A stretch of DNA of 32,924 bases from the NCBI GenBank assembly GCA_029263295.1, contig JAJCXT010000014.1, positions 1-32,924 on the forward strand. The letters run 5' to 3'. Source of the DNA: Acidobacteriota bacterium. Its GTDB lineage: Bacteria > Acidobacteriota > UBA890 > WLXD01. The position numbers were made by a program, and so were the translations under genes. Within the stretch, counting starts at the first letter, position 1; the number at the start of each line of letters is the position of its first letter. Of the stretch, positions 1 through 6,203 are shown piece after piece. Under the pieces are notes generated by a model, which saw nothing but the letters and a program-made list of their open reading frames with translations, ran no database searches and had not been told where the DNA came from.

Positions 1-210
1 CCAGCGGTAGTAGTAGGTGGCATCGATCTCGGCGTCGGGCGTCTCGAGAAACGGGATGTTGTCGGCATACCAATCCCAGTCGCGATTGTCCCACCAGTCG
101 AAACGCTCGAGCTGGGCCCGCTTGTCGAGAACACCCGCAGCTTCGCCGGGCTGCAGCGGTCCGCACCCTGTGGCAACGACGAGGAGTGCGGCGGCGAGCT
201 GGTGTTTCAT
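1..210 (-). CDS. Probable exported glycosidase (MGH1/GH63-like), N-terminal part only
   Basis: Only the first 70 codons lie in the window; the gene runs off the left edge. The start is the ATG at 210-208, just after the galM-like gene upstream on the same strand. The N-terminus (MKHQLAAALLVVATGC) is a short lipoprotein signal with a plausible lipobox Cys at residue 16. The mature part is rich in Trp and Tyr (FDWWDNRDWDWY) and then reads NIPFLETPDAEID and TYYYRW. This resembles the start of MGH1-like/GH63-like (alpha/alpha)6 glycoside hydrolases, where a similar 'NIPFF..PD..I...YYFRW' stretch precedes the catalytic barrel. That family assignment is from memory of the motif, not a search. The adjacent aldose 1-epimerase fits sugar use. 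The catalytic residues are outside the window, so the substrate cannot be stated. Confidence 0.6.
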   Translation of the reverse strand, partial: MKHQLAAALLVVATGCGPLQPGEAAGVLDKRAQLERFDWWDNRDWDWYADNIPFLETPDAEIDATYYYRW

Positions 211-218
211 CTGTCCTC

Positions 219-1412
219 TCACCGAACGGAAAAGCGGAACACGGTCCGTGAGTCATAGACCTCGCCCGGCCGCAGGATCGTCGAAGGGAAACTCGGTTGG
301 TTCGGCGAATCAGGATAGTGCTGGGTTTCCAGACAGAATCCCGAACGGTGCTCGTAGGGTCCACCGTTCTTGCCCGTGATCGTGCCGTCGAGGAAGTTGC
401 CGGAGTAGAACTGCACGCCGGGTTCGGTCGTGAGCACCTCCAGCACCCGGCCGCTGCCTGGATCGAACACCTTGGCCGCAAGAACCAGCGCCCGGTCCAT
501 GGCATCGGCATCGACGTCGCGGTTGAGCACGAAGTTGTGGTCGTAGCCGCCGCCGAAAGCGAGTTGCTCGTTGTCCGCGCTGATCTCACGTCCAATCGGC
601 TTCGCGATGGTGAAATCGAACGGGGTGTCCGCGACCGGCACGATCTCGCCGGTGGGTATCAGGGTCGAGTCCACCGGCGTGTAGTGGTCGGCGTTGAGAG
701 TCAGTTCGTGTGCCAGGACGTCACCGCTAGTGGCGAGGTTGAAGTACGTGTGCTGGGTGACGTTCACCGGCGTCGGCGCATCGGTCGTGATCGCGTAGTC
801 GATCGCCAGAGCGTTGTCGTCGCGCAACGTGTAGGTGACCTGCGCCGTGACAGTGCCCGGGTAGCCCTCGTCCCCGTCCGGGCTCACATAGGTCATTCGT
901 AGCGCCCCGGCAGGACCCCCTTCGTCGTTGTCATCCAATTCGATGACCTCCACCGCCCACAACACCTTGTCGAATCCCACAACGCCACCATGCAGATGAT
1001 TGGGACCGTTGTTGGTGGCCAGTTCGTACTCGGTGCCATCGAGAGTGAACCTGCCCGCTGCGATGCGATTGCCGTACCGGCCGACGACGGCTCCGAAGTA
1101 CGGCGGGTCGGCAACGTAGCCGTCGAGGGAATCGAAGCCCAACGCGACATCTCCGAACTCCCCGGCCGCATCCGGTACGCGCAGGTGCGTGATGATCGCG
1201 CCGTAGTCGATCGCGACGACCACCATCCCGCCCGCGTTTCGCAGCGTGTAGGCCGTTACCGCACGGCCGTCTGGAAGCACGCCGAAAGGCGCGCTTGCCA
1301 CACGCTCGACGGCAACGTTGGTGGCCTCCTGTGCCGGATCAGCGCAGGCCGCCAGCAGCACTACCAGGCCACCTGCTAGCGCGAAGGAAGTCGCGCGCGC
1401 GGCGTTCTTCAC
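219..1412 (-). CDS. Aldose 1-epimerase (mutarotase), predicted lipoprotein
   Basis: Interconverts alpha and beta anomers of aldoses such as galactose or glucose. Family motifs appear in order: NHLHGG near residue 140 (substrate-binding His), NVTQHTYFNLA near residue 220 (catalytic acid His), GYDHNFVL, PGVQFYSGNFLDG, and FCLETQHYPDSPNQ near the C-terminus, which carries the catalytic Glu. I chose the GTG at 1412, giving 397 aa. It sits 5 bases after the upstream stop codon and has GGAG about 8 bases before it. A longer frame from 1454 would overlap the upstream gene. The N-terminus is basic, then hydrophobic, ending LLAAC, a good lipobox, so the enzyme should be anchored outside the cytoplasmic membrane. 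Cytoplasmic GalM lacks this signal. It lies between a deiodinase-like gene and a probable glycosidase in one run, suggesting processing of extracellular sugars. Confidence 0.93.
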   Translation of the reverse strand: MKNAARATSFALAGGLVVLLAACADPAQEATNVAVERVASAPFGVLPDGRAVTAYTLRNAGGMVVVAIDYGAIITHLRVPDAAGEFGDVALGFDSLDGYVADPPYFGAVVGRYGNRIAAGRFTLDGTEYELATNNGPNHLHGGVVGFDKVLWAVEVIELDDNDEGGPAGALRMTYVSPDGDEGYPGTVTAQVTYTLRDDNALAIDYAITTDAPTPVNVTQHTYFNLATSGDVLAHELTLNADHYTPVDSTLIPTGEIVPVADTPFDFTIAKPIGREISADNEQLAFGGGYDHNFVLNRDVDADAMDRALVLAAKVFDPGSGRVLEVLTTEPGVQFYSGNFLDGTITGKNGGPYEHRSGFCLETQHYPDSPNQPSFPSTILRPGEVYDSRTVFRFSVR

Positions 1413-1417
1413 CGGGG

Positions 1418-2179
1418 TTACTCCGTCTGTGCGGGAACCTGACCTTCCCACCACTGCCGCAAGGGACGGGCGGCCTGCTCACTCTGGGTGTGGCCCACAG
1501 CGTCGATGAACTCGGTAACCGCCCGCGGCCCGACGGTTTCCAGCAGCACCTCGACGAACGTCTGCCGGTCGGCCACGACGCCCGGCTCCCATTCGGCATA
1601 GAACGGCCGGTGCACCACTCCGTTCCTGCGTTCGGCGCGTTGTCGGACGATTCGGTCGATGACGATTTCGAGGCTCTCCGCGTCGGTCCACGAAGCCCGG
1701 TAGAGCACCCGGCCGCCACCGCCGACCACGTAGGCCATGTTCGGAAGGCGTCCGTAGGCGTGGTGCAGCGTGCCGTCGAGATCGTCCACCAACATGGGCC
1801 GCTCCAGGCTATCGCGCGCGACCATGTCGCGAGCATGCTGCAGCTTCTCTTCGATGCTGGTCAGGTGCGCGTACCGTTCGCCGGGATGCGCCTCACGCGT
1901 GTAGACGAATACGGATGACACGCCATGGTCCGCGTACTTCGCGGCCATGGCCTCGAGAGCTGGCGCCGCCAGCCCACAGTACGGTCACGTGATCGAGCCG
2001 AACTCGATCACGCACGGGCCGCTACGCCAGTAGCTCGACAGGCGAACTGGCTCTCCGGTAGCGACATCGAGAACCTCGCCGTTCGGCGCCCGCTCGCCCA
2101 CGGCCAGTGCACGCGGAAACGCGAGAAAGTCCGGCATGTCCATGTCGATCGGAAAGCTCTCGTAGTTGTAGGTCGACAA
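1418..2179 (-). CDS. Deiodinase/redoxin-like selenoprotein with in-frame UGA (Sec65)
   Basis: Thioredoxin-fold protein of 253 aa if the TGA at 1987-1985 is read as selenocysteine. Both sides of the TGA are in one frame and form one continuous domain: VGERAPNGEVLD (28-39), VIEFGSIT then Sec65 then PYC (58-68), and VFVYTREAHPGE (90-101). In iodothyronine deiodinases and their bacterial relatives (PF00837) the Sec sits in FGSxTU and is followed downstream by an EAH motif, so the TGA is at the catalytic residue. The order U-P-Y-C also looks like a glutaredoxin CPYC site with Sec in place of the first Cys. A bacterial SECIS-like hairpin follows the TGA. The start is TTG at 2179, with GGAG 9 bases upstream; ATGs at residues 13 and 15 are alternatives. 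The physiological substrate is unknown. A standard annotation would split it at 1948 and 1985 or call it a pseudogene. SelA, SelB, selC and SelD must be encoded elsewhere. Confidence 0.85.
1957..1987 (-). promoter_or_regulatory. Candidate bacterial SECIS element after the in-frame UGA
   Basis: On the minus strand the TGA (1987-1985) is followed by 9 unpaired bases and then by an 8-bp stem: GGGCTGGC (1975-1968) pairs with GCCAGCTC (1964-1957), including one G-U pair, around a GGC loop (1967-1965). The loop begins 17 nt after the TGA and starts with G. Known bacterial SECIS elements place a small G-starting apical loop roughly 16-37 nt after the UGA, where SelB binds. The bulged U of the E. coli fdhF element is not obvious here. 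The hairpin lies within coding sequence, as expected for bacteria. Confidence 0.75.
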
Positions 2180-2204
2180 TTCCGGGGACTCCGAGTGAGT
2201 TTGT

Positions 2205-2236
2205 CTGTAAGGTCTGGGTCGTTCTGGAGACTACCT
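2205..2236 (+). promoter_or_regulatory. Candidate ECF sigma promoter upstream of the sigma gene (copy 1)
   Basis: CTGTAAGG (2205-2212), then 17 bases, then ACTACCT (2230-2236). The same two words with the same 17-base gap occur upstream of the amidohydrolase gene at 3370-3401, while the gaps themselves differ in sequence. A -35/-10 pair of this form and spacing is typical of ECF promoters, which are often autoregulated. The element ends 6 bases before the sigma gene ATG at 2243, so the mRNA may have almost no leader. It sits in the 63-bp gap shared with the divergent selenoprotein gene. Confidence 0.75.
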
Positions 2237-2242
2237 GCTTCG

Positions 2243-2761
2243 ATGAATCACCGCACAGTTTCGCCCTCCGAATGCCAGGCCATACTCGAACGCCATCGCG
2301 ATGCGCTGTGGCGGCTCACAGCCGGGTATGCCCGCCAACGCGCGGATCGTGAGGATCTCTATCAGGAGATCCTCCTGGCTGTTTGGGGCGCCCTGCGCCG
2401 ATTTCGTGGCGACTGCTCGGAGCGGACCTTCGTTTACCGTGTGGCCCATAACCGTGGGATCACGCATCGAGCCCGCGTTCACCGGGCGCGTGGCCCGTCG
2501 CTCGACGAGGTGCTGGCGCCGGCGGACCAACGTGACAGCCCTGAGGTCGAGACCATCGAGCGCGAACGCGCCGCGGGGCTGGGCGAAGCCATACGCCAAC
2601 TGCCGCTCGCCTACCGCGAGGTCGTGATGCTCCGGCTCGAGGGTCTCAGCTCGCGGGAGATCGCGGAGATCACGGGCATCAACGAAAACAACGTCGACGT
2701 GCGGCTGACGCGAGCGCGCCTGCGACTCCGCAAAGCACTCACCGAAGAGGAAACTCGATGA
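2243..2761 (+). CDS. ECF-type RNA polymerase sigma factor
   Basis: 172 aa, the usual ECF length. Region sigma-2 spans about residues 10-80 (ADREDLYQEILLAVWGALRRF, then ERTFVYRVAHNRGITH). Region sigma-4 spans about 118-165 (LPLAYREVVMLRLEGLSSRE, then the recognition helix INENNVDVRLTRARLRLRKAL). There is no C-terminal extension. I chose the ATG at 2243: the frame stays open upstream to 1925, but that part overlaps the divergent selenoprotein gene and has no sigma homology. The stop overlaps the next gene by 4 bases (ATGA), so the two are translationally coupled. A CTGTAAGG-N17-ACTACCT element ends just upstream, implying autoregulation. The same element precedes the amidohydrolase two genes on. 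Confidence 0.93.
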   Translation: MNHRTVSPSECQAILERHRDALWRLTAGYARQRADREDLYQEILLAVWGALRRFRGDCSERTFVYRVAHNRGITHRARVHRARGPSLDEVLAPADQRDSPEVETIERERAAGLGEAIRQLPLAYREVVMLRLEGLSSREIAEITGINENNVDVRLTRARLRLRKALTEEETR

Positions 2762-3375
2762 CGGACGGAACTGATCCCTGGGACGCCCTTTCGGCGAACT
2801 GGCAGGGCAACGAAGACACCGGGCCCACAGGCGATGTGGCGCGTGTCGTCGAGTCGAGGCAGCGCCGGGGTACGCTCCGCCTGTGGCTCGTCGCCGCCCT
2901 GGAGGTACTGATCGTCGGGGCGGTCGTGGTCTTGACCGCGACCACGCTGAGGCGCGGACCGAACACCATCGAGATCGTTCATCTGATCGCCGTGTGGGTG
3001 GTTCTGGTCGTAGCTCTCCGATTCGCGATCAAGAACCGCCGGGGGCTCTGGCGCCCGAACGGCGAGAGCACCATCGATTACTTGTCGCTGTGCGAAGAAC
3101 GCGCGCGCCGCAAGCTGCGGACAGCGCGCTTCGTGCTGCAACTCGTGCTGGCGCAGACCGTCATGGTACTCGCGCTTCTAGCGTGGAAAGCGGGGCGGAC
3201 CGGCGGGCTCTCCAGCCTTTTCTCGGATACTGCGCTCGCCGCCGTGGTACTGGCCGGATACATCGGTTGGGCGGTGTGGTTCCGCAGCCGTGCGCAAGGC
3301 GAACTGGCGTGGGCAACCGACCTGCGACGGTCCATTGCCGACGCGAAGCCGGGTTCCGCGGGTAAAGATCTGTAA
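2758..3375 (+). CDS. Membrane protein coupled to the ECF sigma factor, possible anti-sigma
   Basis: 205 aa, overlapping the sigma gene by ATGA. The N-terminal 40 residues are soluble and acidic (DPWDALSANWQ). Four hydrophobic segments follow at about residues 41-62, 73-90, 127-145 and 158-176, with a basic, charged loop of about 35 residues between the second and third (SLCEERARRKLRTARF). I do not recognise a named family. Position and coupling suggest it restrains or senses for the sigma factor. However, the zinc-binding His-x3-Cys-x2-Cys motif of common ZAS anti-sigma factors is absent, so any anti-sigma action would use the N-terminal segment in another way. The stop codon lies within the -35 word of the next promoter (3370-3377). 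Confidence 0.8.
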   Translation: MTDGTDPWDALSANWQGNEDTGPTGDVARVVESRQRRGTLRLWLVAALEVLIVGAVVVLTATTLRRGPNTIEIVHLIAVWVVLVVALRFAIKNRRGLWRPNGESTIDYLSLCEERARRKLRTARFVLQLVLAQTVMVLALLAWKAGRTGGLSSLFSDTALAAVVLAGYIGWAVWFRSRAQGELAWATDLRRSIADAKPGSAGKDL

Positions 3376-3401
3376 GGTTCCGGCCGAAGCCCAGACTACC
3401 T
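3370..3401 (+). promoter_or_regulatory. Candidate ECF sigma promoter upstream of the amidohydrolase (copy 2)
   Basis: CTGTAAGG (3370-3377), 17 bases, ACTACCT (3395-3401): the same words and spacing as upstream of the sigma gene at 2205-2236. The first word overlaps the stop codon of the membrane protein gene. The predicted transcript start near 3407 would leave a leader of about 30 bases carrying the GGAGG ribosome site at 3426-3430. Confidence 0.75.
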
Positions 3402-3435
3402 CACCAGAACGCTCACAATTCACCTGGAGGTAGTC

Positions 3436-4872
3436 ATGCTTCGCCACGTTGTTGCGGCGGTATCGTTGTTGTCCCTAGCCGCCGGCGTCTCCGCCCGCGC
3501 ACCCCAACCGGCTACGCACGACATCCTAATCCGCAACGTCACCGTCATCGACGGCACCGGCTCGGCGCCGCGCGGGCCGCTCTCCGTTCTTGTTGCCGAC
3601 GGCCGCATTGCCGCGATCGATTCGCCAGCCGCTATCGCGCCGCCGGAGGGCGCTCTCGTGATCGACGGAACGGGCCAGTTCTTGATCCCGGGGCTCATCG
3701 ACATGCACGCCCACGTCACCCTCGGACCGGTGCGTGTCGAGATAGCCGACGGCGTGCCAGCGATGCGTCTGGAGCAAGAGCCGGCGCTTCCAGCCACCTC
3801 CTTCGATCTTCTCCTCGAACATGGCATCACGACGATTCGCGACCCGGGTGGGGATACCGAGCGTGTCGTAGCACTGCGCGACGAAATCGCCGCGGGTCTT
3901 CGCGCCGGGCCACGGATGTTCGTGGCTGGAAACGTGATCGATCGGACGCCTTTTGAGGGGCTGGTCGAGAACTTCGCCGACGAGGCAGAGCTGCGAGCGC
4001 TGATCCGGGCGCAAGCGGCGGATGGCGTGGACTTCGTGAAGCTCTACGTCACACTAACCCCGGACCTGATGGCCGCGGCAGTCGACGAAGCCCACCGAGC
4101 CGGGGTCGGCACGATCGCGCACACGCTGATGACCAGCTGGACTGACGCCGCGCGCGCCGGACTCGATGGCATCGTCCACATCCTGCCCGGCAACCCCGGT
4201 CTTCTTCCAGAGGAGGCCCGGGACCAGTACATGCACGACATGACCACCGGCACGCAGTTCATGTTCACCTGGTTCGAGTACGTTGATCTCGACGGGCCCG
4301 CGATTCAGGAGATGATCGCAGCGCTCGCCGAGCACAGCGTAACGGTGGATCCGACGCTGGTGATGTGGGAGACGGTCGTCCGCGGCGACGACCCGGAGGT
4401 CGTGCAGAGCCCGTGGCTCGGTCGAGTTCCCGGCAGCATGCTGGAAAACTGGCAAACGACCTTCAACATGAACCCCGGCTGGGTAGCGGCGGACTTCGAG
4501 CGCGGCCGCGAGGCGTTCACAACTGCCCTCGACCTCACCCGTCGCCTACACGAAGCTGGCGTCTTGCTTACCGCCGGTACCGACGCGAACAACCCCTGGG
4601 TGGTTCCGGGCGTGAGCCTGCACCGCGAGCTGGAACTTCTGGTCGATGCCGGTATCCCTGCGCTGGACGTCCTGACGATTGCCACGCGCAACGGGGCCAT
4701 GGTGCTGGGAATCCTCGATGAGGTCGGCACGATCGAGGAAGGCAAGGTCGCGGATCTCGTTCTGCTTGCGGAGAATCCGGCCGCCGATATCTCAGCCTCA
4801 AGTTCGATCGTCGAGGTTCTACAGGGCGGCCTCCTCCAGGCGCGAACCGCCCGAGCTGGCGCGACGCACTGA
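3436..4872 (+). CDS. Exported metal-dependent amidohydrolase (imidazolonepropionase-like)
   Basis: 478 aa. GGAGG lies 5 bases before the ATG. The N-terminal hydrophobic stretch (VVAAVSLLSLAAGVSA) is a signal peptide, probably cleaved near residue 20. The amidohydrolase superfamily pattern is complete: PGLIDMHAH with metal ligands H91 and H93, FVKLYV with K202 (the likely carboxylated Lys), H229 (TIAHT), H248 (GIVHIL) and the catalytic D383 (TAGTDAN). The C-terminal strands (GTIEEGKVADLVLL) complete the composite beta sandwich. Relatives include imidazolonepropionase-like enzymes and Xaa-Pro or Xaa-Arg dipeptidases of secreted type. The substrate cannot be named from sequence. A candidate ECF promoter directly upstream makes it a likely target of the neighbouring sigma factor. 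Confidence 0.9.
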   Translation: MLRHVVAAVSLLSLAAGVSARAPQPATHDILIRNVTVIDGTGSAPRGPLSVLVADGRIAAIDSPAAIAPPEGALVIDGTGQFLIPGLIDMHAHVTLGPVRVEIADGVPAMRLEQEPALPATSFDLLLEHGITTIRDPGGDTERVVALRDEIAAGLRAGPRMFVAGNVIDRTPFEGLVENFADEAELRALIRAQAADGVDFVKLYVTLTPDLMAAAVDEAHRAGVGTIAHTLMTSWTDAARAGLDGIVHILPGNPGLLPEEARDQYMHDMTTGTQFMFTWFEYVDLDGPAIQEMIAALAEHSVTVDPTLVMWETVVRGDDPEVVQSPWLGRVPGSMLENWQTTFNMNPGWVAADFERGREAFTTALDLTRRLHEAGVLLTAGTDANNPWVVPGVSLHRELELLVDAGIPALDVLTIATRNGAMVLGILDEVGTIEEGKVADLVLLAENPAADISASSSIVEVLQGGLLQARTARAGATH

Positions 4873-4885
4873 GTCCACGGAGCGA

Positions 4886-5071
4886 CTAGTCCGCCTCTGG
4901 CGCACTGTTCGTATCAACCGCGCGTGGGTCGCGGCCTGCGTCGCGGAGCGCCTGGCGCAGGATGAACTCGACCTGCGCGTTCAGCGAGCGGAGTTCGTCG
5001 TCTGCCCAACGGCGGAGTTGGGCGTGGACCTGAGGGTCCAATCTGAAGAGAACTGCTTTGCGCTTGGCCAT
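4886..5071 (-). CDS. Small ribbon-helix-helix (Arc-like) DNA-binding protein
   Basis: 61 aa. The N-terminal strand KAVLFRL is followed by helix DPQVHAQLRRWADDEL, a short turn (RSLN) and helix AQVEFILRQALRDAG, the Arc/MetJ-type RHH pattern in which two chains form a DNA-reading beta sheet. The C-terminal 15 residues are acidic and probably disordered. It lies 71 bases downstream of the SPFH gene on the same strand. I recall the same small RHH gene beside SPFH genes in other genomes, but that was not checked. An AT-rich palindrome upstream of the SPFH gene (6121-6136) is a candidate operator. The gene ends 13 bases from the convergent amidohydrolase gene. Confidence 0.8.
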   Translation of the reverse strand: MAKRKAVLFRLDPQVHAQLRRWADDELRSLNAQVEFILRQALRDAGRDPRAVDTNSAPEAD

Positions 5072-5142
5072 GAGCCGACTCGATTCCGAGCCCCGGTCGC
5101 CCGGGGCCCGGCGGGATCTACCTCAGCCGGGGCACCTTCTGG

Positions 5143-6030
5143 TCAGTAGAGGCTGCCGGCATTAACGATGGGTTGTGTGTGCGAGTCGCTCGTCAGCACG
5201 ACGAGCAGGTTGCTCACCATGGCGGCCTTGCGCTCTTCGTCGAGTTCGACGATCGACTTCTTCGAGAGTTCCTCGAGCGCATGCTCGACCATTCCAACAG
5301 CGCCGTGCACGATCTTCCTGCGCGCGGCGATGATCGCAGCAGCCTGCTGCCGCTGCAGCATGGCCGAGGCAATCTCGGGCGAGTATGCCAGGTGGCTGAC
5401 GCGCGCCTCGATGACTTCGACTCCCGCCTTGTCGAGGCGATCCTGTATCTCCACCGCGAGCTTCGCAGAGATCTCGTCGGTGTGCGACACGAGTGAGACC
5501 TCGCCCTCCTCGAACACGTCGTACGGATAGTGCGTAGCGAGCGCCCGACCCGCCGCCTCGCTCTGCACGTGCACGTAGTGCTTGAAGTCATCAACCATGA
5601 ACACCGCTTCGGCAGAGTCGACGACCTTCCACACCACGACCGCGGCGAACTCGATGGGATTACCGCGCTTGTCGTTGACCTTGAGCTTGCCGGTCTCGAA
5701 GTTGCGCACCCGCAACGAGAGCGCCTTCTTCGTGAAGAAGGGGTTCGCCCAGCGCAGTCCCGGAGCGTGTACGGTGCCGACGTACTTGCCGAACAGTTGC
5801 ATGACCTTGCCCTCGTTGGGCGCAACTGTGAACAACCCGAAGAACATGACGACGTTCGCGGCCCACAGAAGGCCGACGGCAACGACGGTAGCTATGCGTA
5901 GGCCCCCGCCCTGCTGCGCGAGCGCGCGGAGCGACAGGAACATGAGATAGCTGAGGCCAAGCTGCGTCGCGATGAGCACGAACAGCCTGTTGAGCCCGTT
6001 GGCTGCTTTGACTTCGATCTCGCGGATCAT
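5143..6030 (-). CDS. SPFH/prohibitin-domain membrane protein
   Basis: 295 aa. Two hydrophobic segments at about residues 14-36 and 46-68 anchor it in the membrane. A band-7/SPFH domain follows from about residue 70 ([20 protein letters not shown], then PGLRWANPF, with [14 protein letters not shown] and [19 protein letters not shown]). The end is helical and Ala/Gln-rich ([20 protein letters not shown]). SPFH proteins oligomerise into membrane microdomain scaffolds and often protect or recruit proteases; the specific partner is unknown. AGGAG lies 9 bases before the ATG. No NfeD-like partner gene is present. The neighbour downstream is an RHH regulator. Confidence 0.9.
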   Translation of the reverse strand: MIREIEVKAANGLNRLFVLIATQLGLSYLMFLSLRALAQQGGGLRIATVVAVGLLWAANVVMFFGLFTVAPNEGKVMQLFGKYVGTVHAPGLRWANPFFTKKALSLRVRNFETGKLKVNDKRGNPIEFAAVVVWKVVDSAEAVFMVDDFKHYVHVQSEAAGRALATHYPYDVFEEGEVSLVSHTDEISAKLAVEIQDRLDKAGVEVIEARVSHLAYSPEIASAMLQRQQAAAIIAARRKIVHGAVGMVEHALEELSKKSIVELDEERKAAMVSNLLVVLTSDSHTQPIVNAGSLY

Positions 6031-6120
6031 GGTGAGAACTCCTTCGGGCCTGCGCCCCTTTTTCGCCAGGCATCGCGCCTCTCCTACCCGGTTGAGCGAA
6101 GATGCCAGCCGCCCTCAGAG

Positions 6121-6140
6121 TATCATAATGATATCACTAT
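6121..6140. promoter_or_regulatory. AT-rich palindromic operator candidate upstream of the SPFH-RHH pair
   Basis: A perfect 13-bp palindrome TATCATAATGATA (6121-6133) overlaps a second one, TGATATCA (6129-6136), giving alternating TATCA/TGATA half-sites in a region that is otherwise strongly GC-rich. It is about 90 bases upstream of the SPFH start. RHH repressors bind short, closely spaced half-sites like these, and the RHH gene is the second gene of this unit. Binding by that protein is inference. Confidence 0.5.
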
Positions 6141-6203
6141 GCAAGCACCCTTCGGTCGCACGTACTGCTTTTCTCTCGCGCGTGTTGCGGACAACGACGG
6201 CGT

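Noticed and set aside
297-902. 201-aa open frame on the plus strand
   Set aside because: Antisense to the aldose 1-epimerase gene, which has full family motifs; it is Val/Arg-rich shadow composition typical of GC-rich DNA.
1418-2179. Reading the redoxin gene as a pseudogene or as two separate genes
   Set aside because: The frame is unbroken apart from one TGA placed at the catalytic position, both halves keep family motifs, and a SECIS-like hairpin follows. A random nonsense mutation would not be expected to land there with that hairpin.
1925-2242. N-terminal extension of the ECF sigma frame
   Set aside because: It overlaps the divergent selenoprotein gene, has no sigma homology, and the ATG at 2243 gives the normal ECF length.
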